A stretch of DNA of 64,000 nt from Paramecium octaurelia. Its lineage: Eukaryota > Ciliophora > Oligohymenophorea > Peniculida > Parameciidae. The translations under genes and the position numbers were made by a program. The notes under the pieces were generated by a model, which saw only the letters and a list, made by a program, of their open reading frames with translations, did not search any database and was not told the DNA's origin. Location: assembly GCA_905182995.1 (NCBI GenBank), contig CAJJDP010000005.1, positions 1-64,000 on the forward strand, in the 5' to 3' direction. Shown here in pieces: positions 38,713 to 49,230 of this stretch. Every line of letters begins with the position of its first letter. Position 1 is the stretch's first letter.

Positions 38713-40596
38713 TCAGATTAATGAATTAACAAGTTCATTTAACACATTAAATTCATTTTCAATGCTTTTTACTCGATTAGTTTGTTCTTCTAAATGTTCC
38801 AGAAGCTATTAATTATAATCATTAGGAAAATCCCTTAATTATTATTCTAATTCATTAATTATACGGTCTCTCTCTTCAATTTATTTTTCCGATTACAACT
38901 TATACTCAAGCATCTTTTTATTATTCATATCCAACTCTATCTATACAGTCTTTAATTATTATCTTAATTCCTAATCAACTATGGATTGAATGTCTTATTC
39001 TTAAAATAAATCCGATCCCCTTCGATCCATTTATTTTTACAATGTATCAATTAATTATTACTATCCCGACACTAATTCAAGTAATTAATTGAGCGAATTA
39101 ACAATAGGCATTTCAATTCTTAGTTGATTAAATTATACTACTTATTGATAATACTATTAATTCTAAATTGTTTTAATTCTGTGAATAGCAATTATTGCCC
39201 ATGAAGCCTTTTTAAAAGAACGATTGCATTTTTTATCAGCAAACTCAAATTGCATATCATTAATTTAATAATTCAGTGTTTTTAGATGATTTTATTATTA
39301 CAAAAATTCCTCCAAGAATTAAGAGAGTATTAAAATTATCTATTTGAGTTTGCGATCCTAATTTCTTCCTCTTAAAGCAGGTTTATTTTTTTCTTGCTAT
39401 CTCTCTTTCTAATAATACCTAATTAAAAAAGAATTATACTCTTCTAATTCTAATATTCTTTATTCAAAGAGCATTTTGGTCCTATCATCCATCATATTGG
39501 GACTCTAATTATTGGAAATAGATTTATTTGAGAGCATCTGAGTTTATAATTATGTTTATTGGAGATCCTAATACAATGATATAACAATCTTACTTTAAGT
39601 TACTCCTTAAGAATCGATTTCTTTTATTGTAGTTCATAGATTTTTTCAGCCATTCTATTGAAGATTTCTGCAAATTCAATAACTTATTGCATTTCAAATG
39701 ATGAGGGATTGGTCACACTAGTATTTTTGATTTGGCTTAAGAGTGTATTTAGGTCTTTTTGTAAGATGCTAAAGTTTTCCAATTGCTATTAGACTGTCTG
39801 AGCTTCTCTTTGATCAAGTATTGTGTGACTGGCTAATAGTTACTCTTCATGTTGGCTTTCATTCTGATCAGCAAGATGGTTCTTAAAATTTTAAACAATT
39901 GACTCGTATTTCATTTGCCAATCTTCATTTTATTCAGTGAGAATCATGATTTATTGTTAACACTATTCGTATATCTATTATTTTTCATGATTTGCTTATT
40001 CAAATTCTTATTCTAATTATTAGATTTATTCAATCAGTTGAGAATTGGCTGTGGTTAATTCTTTAATTTTGATTTTTCTTTATTTTGATCTCTCTCTGCA
40101 CTTGTTTGCGTATTGTATTAATTGTTCTTTTTCAGATTAATATTTATTAAAATTATCTAATTGGGATCTCACTTTGTCTTCATATTCCTTTTGGCCTTTG
40201 TCAGAGTGGGCCATCTTGTCTTGTTGAATTTGATATTCATTTAATAAAGCTTAGTATTACAATTTTAATTAGGTATTTTATTAAGTGAGCTATGATGATG
40301 TAGATATCAATTGTTGAATTCGCTTTTCCAAGGAAGATTACTAGAATGTATTTTGCAAGTAAATTTACTTTGATTTAGAACTCCCTTTCGTAAAATTACA
40401 ACTTGCCTTCCAAGATCTGCACTTAGGATCTCAAATTGACAACCTCACTATCAAATTACTCTCCAATTCTATTGAATTCATTGAGAGAGGCATAACTCTT
40501 GGCATGATCATTTTGTTTGAATGTGGATTGCTAGTTTAGAGTATTTTTGGGCGTGATCATATTAACTTGATTTAGACGCTTCTCGAATTTATCCAT
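38713..40596 (-). CDS. Long coiled-coil protein
   Basis: 609 residues starting MDKFEKRLNQVNMITPKNTL; introns 40341-40368 and 39568-39593 (610 codons remain). Almost all of residues 45-600 is Glu/Gln/Lys/Leu-rich heptad sequence. A short non-coil island near residue 430 reads KKASWAIIAIHRIKT and could be a degenerate IQ-like motif. No enzyme domain. Its stop is 25 bases from the stop of the convergent gene at 37646-38688, and its start is 78 bases from the DPH4-like gene. A filament or basal-body/cortex scaffold would fit, but that is inference. Confidence 0.75.
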
Positions 40597-40674
40597 AAAA
40601 ATAAATAAATTATTTGTTAAAGTAAATGAAATAGGAATACTAATTGTAAATTTCACAAATTCCTTCAATATGGT

Positions 40675-41025
40675 TCACTATTGGAATATTTGTAACTTCA
40701 AATTACAACTTCGACATTCAACAATCACATTTGTCTAACTATTTAATTCAATTTGGTTCTCTTCTCCACATTGCTCACATTCATACTCAACATAATTGCA
40801 TTTCACCGTCATAGTGTCAAAACAGTATTTGAATTGGGATCTCAATGATTAATCATATTCTTCCCTACAATTCATGAGTACTTTGTATGCTTCAATTAAA
40901 GATTGAGCTTCCTTGGCATCACCATTTTTATCGGGATGACAAAAGCGAATCTTGTTGAGAAAGGCTTTCCGAATGTTTTCAGCAGAACATTTGTCATCCA
41001 CCCCTAATAATTCATAATAATTCAT
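40675..41025 (-). CDS. DPH4/DNAJC24-like J-protein
   Basis: 116 residues, no intron (117 codons). A J domain at residues 1-62 begins MNYYELLGVDDKCSAENIRK and has the HPD triad at 30-32 (CHPDKNG). It is followed by a CSL-type zinc motif: YECEQCGEEN and, about 15 residues later, VECRSCNLKLQI. This combination defines DPH4, which binds iron or zinc and supports the first step of diphthamide synthesis on elongation factor 2. Length is near that of yeast and human DPH4. Intact; 16 bases from the stop of the next gene upstream. Confidence 0.88.
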
Positions 41026-41041
41026 TTAATATTAAATCATT

Positions 41042-43855
41042 TCAGGAATCATTATCATTATCATCATTGTCCTTGTTCTCCTCTTATTGCACTGGTACTT
41101 CTTCCTTAGGAGGTTCTGGCTTTCTTACTATGGTCATTTCACCAACACTCCTTATCTATTTAAATCGATAGACTATTTACTCTAATTAATTATTTCACTC
41201 GGAGGAATGGGTTGCCTCTGGTCTTCAACTCAAATCCCCATGTACAACTGTTCACCAATCTTTAAGCAACATTAGTAAGATGGTTTATCAATTAAGATTC
41301 CACAGTTTCAAAGGAATCACTCATATCAAGTATTATTGGTTCGAGGATCAGGGAATTGAATTAAGATTTAGCGTAATCGGAAGGTTCTTCAAGTGGTCTG
41401 GATGAGGGCAGAGCAGAATCAGTAACATTAGGTTCTGTGGGCATTTTTTTTTATTGGGGAATTTTTGATTTAGTAATTACTATATATTAAGGGAAATAAT
41501 TTACTCATTTATAATTCTTGATTGGTTAAGGAGGTGTCTCTTTCTTTCTCTTTGTCCTAAATGGCTTAGATAAAATCTCTATCTCTCTCAAGTGTAAACT
41601 CGTTCATCTCAATCAGGAATTATGAAAGCTTCTCATAAAAGGGTTCGATTTCTTAAGCGAGCATACCCTTAGTGGCAGCTTGTGTGTTTTCTATGTACCA
41701 ACCGCCAAATTATTTAAATCGCTTCAGCAATGTGAAACAACTCATAAACACTGTTTAAGGTGCTTCAGCTAATTCTGGATCGTCAACTTATTTCACAAGT
41801 TCTTCTAATTTAAATGCCTTATTTACATTGGTTTGAGCAAACGGAATACAATATTATGCATCATACAAACCAAATCTAGCATTTTGCACCCATTCCAAAG
41901 CCTTAATGTTATTTTATAAATTTGGCAATAGCAATCCAAAAACTATTGCTATGATTTCGGAATCCAATTCTTGCAACCTTAATAACAATGCCTCATCATC
42001 AGTTTATTTAATTGGTAATCTAAATTTTTTCCATTTAAATACTTTTCCATAATTTTTGGATTCCTGATTTACAATCTCATATGTTCCATCCTTCCTTAAC
42101 ACATATGCAACTAGTTGTAATCGTTTATCACTCGTTAAGTAAAATTAATCATGGGCCATTGAAAATGCGAATCTAGTAAAATTATTCACTGATGCTCCAA
42201 AGTATCCTTCTTACAAATCAGGATATTCAGCTCGTTTTTGATTTGCAAAGTCTTCCTCATTTATTTCATTATTCTCAGCCTTTTATTCCAACTCAGCCAC
42301 TCTCTGATCGTAAGTCCTCTTCCACTCATCAAATGACCCGTCCAAGAATTTAGGCAATGTCATTGAGACAACACTCTAAAGAGGAACCAAATCCTAATAG
42401 AAGATACGGATGGCTCTTTTGTTTGAATAATTGATCATTCTTAATGCCTACCTATCCTTTTTCTTTTGTATTTACTAATCAAATGGCTTTCTGACTTTAG
42501 GAATTTGTTCAAAATTAGTAACATTAAATGCTGTTTTCATTGAATTATTAAGATCAACCAGTTTGATGACTTCTTCTTGAGTCTTCCCAACTAAATAGTC
42601 CATGAACTTTGTTTATAATTGATTCATGAATTCATTCGGATAAAATCCACTTGAGACTACTTATTGCATTATCTATCCTTACAAAGGCTTCAAATATTCT
42701 TTGGCTATTGCATGAGCTTGAGCCTTAAAGATGACCTTTTGCATCCTCTCCTATTTCTAAGAATACTTTTTCAACACTTCAGTCTTTTAATCAATCAATT
42801 GTTTTTCTCTCTCCACTGTGACTTGCTATTTATTTTTCTCATTAACTCTTCTCTTCTCGAATGCCTCCTTAAATCTATACATAGCCATGAATTCCTCTTC
42901 TTATTCTATTTCTAAGCAGGCCTATTCCAAAGTCTTAGTGCAAATAACATTCAGAATTGGAGTCACTTCTCTATCGAAATCGAATAGTTCATAATCCTCT
43001 ACTTAAGTGGCAGCATCTATTCCTGTTTTTTTGGGAATGAAAGGAGGATCCTCTGGTTTCTTTTACAATTTATCAGTTTGAGTGGATAGAGTGTTTTTTT
43101 ATTATTCACATTGAGCTAGAGTGTCTGTTAAAAAGAATTCCAAATTAACTTGTATTCTTGGATTGGCAGTGGCTTTGATATCATAAGTATCTAAGGATTG
43201 AATGAGAAATTACCTTCTTTTTTTAGTTTCCTTTTAAAATTATTCAATTATGCTGACATATTCTCTACTTTAATACGCTCTTTTTCCAAACGTATATATT
43301 CTTATTCTTATTCCATAGGAGTACGTTACTTGATTTTCTACAATTTTTATACATACATACGTGATCCTTCATTAAATTTTGAAAAGTCTGCATCGGCTTT
43401 GATATTTGATTTTATTCGTTTATTCTATATTTTCCTCTACTTGGTACTACTCTTGGTTCTGCTGAGAAGTTCTATTGTGTTGGTTATACCTATTAACTTA
43501 ACAAGGTGAATAATTATGGCAATCCATCCCCATTTATCGCAGAAATTGGCAGGATTGGCACTTCCCCAACACCCAAGAAGTTTCTCAATTCTCCTTCTTC
43601 AATAGTCTGAATGTCTGCTTTTGTTTGCAAGATAATTAATTATTCCTTGCCATTTATTTACTCTAATGCTGCCTTACTATGATGCAACTGTTGCATGTTG
43701 CTCCCATCCAAACAGAAGATCATCACATCTGAATTTGGCATATCTTCATTGACTTCCAAAGGTATATTGTTTATTTGATGCTGATCATTCAACACCTTAG
43801 CTAATGTGGTCTTTCCACTACCCTCCAAACCTACTAATGAAATTTTATATGACAT
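41042..43855 (-). CDS. GTPase-like domain fused to radial spoke protein 3
   Basis: Radial spokes link outer doublets to the central pair in cilia; RSP3 forms the spoke stalk dimer and an AKAP-like anchor. 905 residues; introns 43338-43360, 43191-43213, 41480-41504 and 41156-41180 leave exactly 906 codons. Residues 1-118 form a small G-like domain: GLEGSGKTTLAKVL (P-loop), VMIFCLDGSN, LQTKAD and LPISAINGDG; there is no DxxG. From about residue 130 RSP3 begins: EPRVVPSRGKYR, NLMKD, PPFIPKKTGIDAATQVED, YELFDFDREVTPIL, TKTLEQACLEIEQEEE and the long helix to about 400. Residues 420-800 are an extension I cannot assign, then an acidic tail. Ending the protein before the third intron, with a separate gene at 41042-41444, is a weaker alternative. 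Confidence 0.82.
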
Positions 43856-43880
43856 TAATAAATAAATATTTTTTCAAATA

Positions 43881-45940
43881 TCATTGTTACTCTAATTCAG
43901 AGAGTTAAATCTTAGGTCTTAGTTCAATACTTTCAGTATTAGAATTCAAATCTATCTAATGCTTCTCCATGTATTCTGCAAATTCAGCATACTAGTGTAG
44001 ATTATCCAATTTGTTTTCGAATTATTAAAATTATTAGTCATCCTTCTCCAAAAGACTCAAAATTATCTTCAAATCAGGTACTATTTGAATCAATGTCTAA
44101 GTGAGATTGGAATTCCCATGATTGTATAGATACTCGTATTTTGAAATCAATTTAATCAAACATTGTTAAGTTGGGAAGTTCTGAAGGTAGAACTTAATTA
44201 CTCTGGTAACCTCTTCCAGTAACTCATTCTGTTGAGTTTCTATCAACTTTTCAAAGTACGGCAATTAACTCTCTATGAAATTGGCATCTATTTATCCAGC
44301 ACCGTATGTGAATTGACATAACTCATACAAATAGCTTATGTCCACCTAATGGTTGAATTGCAATTGTTGGTTTGTGCCTTTGTTGTAATACTTCTAATTC
44401 TAAATTTATTGTCCAATATAAAATATTAATTTCACTGGAACCTTCTTTTATGATATGATATTGAAAAGAGTAACAGCATATTCCTCTTTGTTTGCGATCA
44501 TGTCTATTAAATACGCTATAAAGTGATCATCAATAACATCTTATTTCTATAGAATGTATAGGATTAAGTCCAAATCGGATTCATCAATCTCTTTCGTCTA
44601 AACACAATCATACAGGATTGTCGAGATTAACTGAGAAGGTAGACATTAAGTTAATAGACTTAACAATTGATCCATTCCGACCTTATTTGCTATTGTTTAG
44701 AGATAATGCAGCAGCAATTCATTGTGATTCTTCAGTTGTATCATCTTCAACATATAATCGAATTAGAAGTAGTTTGATCTTTCCTATATCAAAATAATTA
44801 ACGAACATATTAATTCAACTGTGTGTTGCTACTCAATATCATTCATAAGTTCTTGATACAGAAACTACAATACCAAATCAAATTACAATGCATTATAATG
44901 AATATTACATAATTAGATGATAAGTTAATAGCATTTGCAAGAAAACAGACTAAAGAGAAGTACCTCAATTTGCTACAATTTCTCATTCAATAACAACTAT
45001 TTCATTAGCTATTCTAATTATTCATTCGACTCCTTGATCTTCAAATAGTATTGAATATACTTTTGCCAAGTGCTTGTAGATATATCATTCAATTAATATA
45101 ATAGCTACGTCACAAACGCAATCTGATTCTGCTCAATCAAGTGAATTATCATTGAGTTCCTAACATCAGAATCCATAACTTATATGTAATTGTAATAAGT
45201 TTGGCTAACTTATTCAAACTCTATCTTACTTAATAGATTCTTCATACACTTTTTAATTTGTTTTTATAATAGCAATTGAGGTTTCTGCATCTATTAGGAT
45301 AACCGTAAATTGAATTCTGCAATAAATTTAAGAATCTATTTATTATCTGAGTACTCCTAATAAATATTTTCTAATTAAATGAAATGTCCAACCACTTCAT
45401 GTATCTACTTCAACTTGTGGGGAATGTTGATGTTATCTATCTATGTTTGCTTTGTTAATTCAGTGTAAAATGCTACAACTTCATTTTTATACTTCTCATT
45501 CCCCAGATATTCAATGAAAGCATCTGTGCAATTCACTATTGTCTAGTAAGAAAGTTATTTTTATATAGAATGGCACTCGGTAAACAAGTGTTTCTTGAGT
45601 GTATCGAGAAAATCAAAAAAGTAACAGCTATTCCCCAACAATAGGATTTCAATCAACTTGAAAATACTTTACACTATATTAGCATGAATTGATTACATTT
45701 CTGTATTGATTAAGTTGGTTTATTGAGGTTACTCTTTAGCAAAGCACTTAAGTTAGAATTAATTAATTCTGCTATTTTGATGTCCAGCAATATCTTCAAC
45801 TTTTAGAACTCCTCTAAAATCAGACTCAATGCCCTGAGTGCATAAGCATCATCAAAATCTGTGTCTAAAGAACCATCTGCTATTCTCATAAAAAAATTTA
45901 ATATGGCCAAAATATTTTTTTCCGTCTCTTGCTTATTCAT
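43881..45940 (-). CDS. Helical-repeat protein, unidentified
   Basis: 678 residues from ATG 45940; intron 45674-45696 (679 codons). The frame is open for about 25 more codons upstream (to near 46010) but with no ATG, so I chose 45940; a missed 5' exon is possible. The whole sequence is leucine-rich, alternating helices of 15-20 residues, as in HEAT or armadillo-like solenoids (for example ILAILNFFMRIADGS, VKLIFYIG, LDTLKKHL). No catalytic motif or known signature. Its stop is 26 bases from the start of the RSP3 fusion gene. A protein-binding scaffold is plausible. Confidence 0.65.
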
Positions 45941-46164
45941 CAAATAACCTTTGCATGATTACCCAATCTGAGTAAGCACTTCATCGTTCAATACTTGTAT
46001 GTTCACAATAATTATTTTATTATTTGATAATTACTTTATTCTATAACATATTCTTAGGAATCTATATGTGTATGGTAAATTTTATATTGAAACATTTTCC
46101 TTAAGTGTATGCAATAACTAAATGATTTAAGCATGGTAGCTATTCTATTTTTGGTTTCTTTCTA

Positions 46165-46469
46165 TCAATCTATTTTCAATCTATATAAATTTTCTTACAA
46201 TATAATATGCTCATCTAAGTTATTTAACTTATTTAAATGCTGTATTTAGATCAACAATTAAAGAATGACCTTCAAATCTTGTTCCTTGGTATTGTTGATC
46301 AGTTTTATGGTGTGATTTTCAAGTATTTCCTTGCTCACTTCTGGTTTCTCTAAATCTGCAATCATCTCGCGAATAAGCTTAAATTTTTTTCTATATAACT
46401 TACTCCATTTAATGATTTATTTTTAGTTTTTATATTTTTTAATTGGTTAACAATAGCATTAACTTTCAT
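46165..46469 (-). CDS. Small helical protein
   Basis: 92 residues; a 26-nt intron at 46378-46403 joins MKVNAIVNQLKNIKTKNKSL to LIREMIADLEKPEVSKEILE, leaving 93 codons. Amphipathic throughout, no family recognised. The presence of a good intron that restores the frame argues for a real gene despite its size. It lies in the gap upstream of the helical-repeat gene. Confidence 0.5.
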
Positions 46470-46988
46470 TATTTAATTTATTAAGAACTTGGTATTTTTC
46501 CTAAAAATTTTATATAATTATTCTTATTCATAACATAAACAACTAATTATCAATAAGAAAATAATTATAACTTTGTTTCTCTATTGCTAGTAAATGAATG
46601 AAGCTATATAACCAACTAAGTTTACTGATAATTTTTATTGATAACAAAACTTTTTTAAAAAATAAAGCATTGTAAAAAGTGAGATAGATAAAAAAGATAT
46701 AATCAATATTAGAAAAAGATGATATTATTATTTTATGCTATTCAAATTATCATATATTTCTTAGGAGCATATAAATAAAAACTATGATTTTTTAATTAGA
46801 GTAATTTTTAGTGCAATTAAATTTATATTAAACAAACAAATTGGTATAGACTTTATTTCCATATTTATTTTAATTCATTTTTAAGCGCAAAAAAAAGAAA
46901 GAATTCAGTTTTCACCTGAATTGGAAAAATATTATATTTTATATTAAAGTTGTAAAATTTGGTTTTTATTTTGATATTTATTTGATAA
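46470..46988. other. Intergenic, AT-rich
   Basis: About 520 bases of A/T-rich sequence with no recognised gene or repeat. Confidence 0.5.
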
Positions 46989-48560
46989 TCAAATCTGTTG
47001 ATATGAAACAATTTAAATGTTCTCTTATTATTTTAGATTAATTTTCTAATAATTTTCTTTCAATCTTATAGCTTTATTATTTTACAATAGTAGAAGTTCT
47101 TAATCTAGAATATTTGTAAATTTCTGATGTAAAGAATCGATTTTTATTTAATAATAGAGCGAATTGAGGTCGTCTATTTTTTAACTCTCAACATATAAAT
47201 CTACATTATTGAGTTTGATTAATGTATGCTCTTAATCGTTCTCTTCAAAAAATTACAAGAACTTATGCATGGATTATTTTACCTTATTTAATTCATCTGA
47301 TAATTTAAGATATTCCTATTCATTTTAATTTAAATTGATTTCTTTGAATAAGCCTTACTCAAAAAGCAAATTTGCTTATTCAGTCATCTTGCTTATACCT
47401 CCTTATTTAAGATCGTCAAAGGCTTTTTGATAGGCGCTCTTTTTCTCCAAAAGGTAATTTTTAAAATTATCAATCCCATTATGCAATTGTTCTTCAATTT
47501 GAGTTAATTACCAAGTGATAATTTATTTTATATGTTTAAATTATTCCTAAGCTTTTTATTAAATAACTTGTATCAATTAATCGTCTTTTTCTAGGTTTTA
47601 TTAATTTTTTAGTATTAAAAATAATGCTTCTGGAATGTCGAATAGATTGTGTCCTTTATGTTCTCTAGCACAATCTTAACACAACAATATTTCATTCAAT
47701 TCTTTGCACTCCTCTTCAGCACATATTTTTTCAATTGGCTTTTCATGCATTTAACATAACCTTTCTAAACTCTCAAAATTAGGTATGTTTGTATTTTTGT
47801 TTTAAATTACTAATAGATTCTAGTTAATCTAAGATAAACAACAATAATTACCAATTATTTATTTTTCTGTTTCTCCTTTTTCAAACTTTCATCAAAAGGT
47901 TAAATTAGAAATTCATTAGACTTTTCTTAGATTGTAATCATATTGTGAGTTTTTGAGCTTATTTCCATATCTTTAATCTAAGAATTAGAAATTATTTTAA
48001 TGTTCTCTAATATTTATGAAGTCTATGTATTTGAAAGTTCACCTGTTTTCAAAATGACTGAAGAGTATTAATACTCTTTTGTTTATTATATAACTTCACT
48101 AGTAGGCAGGATAACGCTTTCCACTTAAAAAGGTTGTTTATAATTATAATGTTTATGGCTCTAATGATATGTATCTGCTGATTTATAGATGTCTGGGCCA
48201 CTATCGTAACCTATTTAATTATTAGCTTATCCAAAAACTGCAGTTTCTTTATAGATTGGTTAATAATTATTTTATAGATTCTAGTGGTAAGTAGTAAAAT
48301 TTTATTCTGGAATATATTGTTAATGTTAGGGATTTATAACCTAATATTATGGACTAATTAATTGAGGATTAGCAGGTGGAGGCATTGGAATAGTTGAATA
48401 GTATCCACTGTTCTGAGGTATTTACACTTGATTTTATTACATGTCTTAACTACATGGCTAAATTATCATGCATTTTGCTTACCTAATTAATTGAAGAATA
48501 TTGGTTTTATGATCCATGGTTAGGTGGAGTTGACTAACCAAATTTTTGTCTCACATTCAT
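46989..48560 (-). CDS. B-box zinc finger / coiled-coil protein
   Basis: 507 residues; introns 48458-48482 and 47829-47851, 508 codons remain. Residues 1-150 are Gln/Pro/Asn/Tyr-rich and probably disordered (for example STIPMPPPANPQLISPQ). Around 250-290 a B-box-type zinc motif is spaced C-x2-H...C-x4-C...C-x2-C...H-x2-H: CQMHEKP, CAEEEC, LLCQDCAREHKGHN. Long coiled coil follows to the end, as in TRIM-like proteins, but no RING precedes it. B-boxes mediate protein contacts; ligase activity is not implied without the RING. Splicing restores the frame in both places. Confidence 0.75.
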
Positions 48561-49230
48561 TATAATTTACTATCTTATTTAATTTTCAATATTTAAAAAC
48601 TATAGAATAATTTATAAACTACGTATTAGCACAAAAAGATTGAATTGTTGAAATTTCAACGACCAGAGCAATAAAATAAGATATATTCAATAATATATAT
48701 ATAGATATTGAATAATTATTTGATATATTTCTATTTTCTTAATAATAATTTTAAAAACTTAGAATTATAAATATAAAAATTCAGATTAGCTATCAGTTAC
48801 AAATATTTTTCATTTTGATTTACTTTTAATTTAAAATTTACAGTCATTTGTGATTCCCAATTGATGTAAAGGTCGGACTTAGAGATTTTCTATAATATGT
48901 TCTCAATACTAAGCTCAAATAAGCAATTAAATCAAACTTAAAATCTTCAGTTCTCTTCTTTATTGAGCAATTGCCACAATTTTTATTTTTCAAAACTTTT
49001 TTTAAACATCAAACTGCTATTTACTAATTTAATATTAATTTATAAAAAAGATATTTAGCATAGTATTCAAGTGATTATAAATTTTAATTATTATTCAAAA
49101 AATAGTTCGTACAAATAGAATATGTAAAATATAAGATATCACAAATAATTTAAAAAAAAGAATGTAATTACATTTTTTGAAGAATATAAATTTAATTCTT
49201 AATTGAAATGAATTTTATTTGATAATTTAA
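48561..49230. other. Intergenic, AT-rich
   Basis: About 670 bases between the B-box gene start and the stop of the large coiled-coil gene; no gene, RNA or repeat recognised. Confidence 0.5.

Noticed and set aside
41042..41444. Separate small gene at the 3' end of the RSP3 fusion
   Set aside because: A 25-nt intron at 41480-41504 carries the RSP3 frame straight into it and the total is codon-exact; kept only as an alternative.
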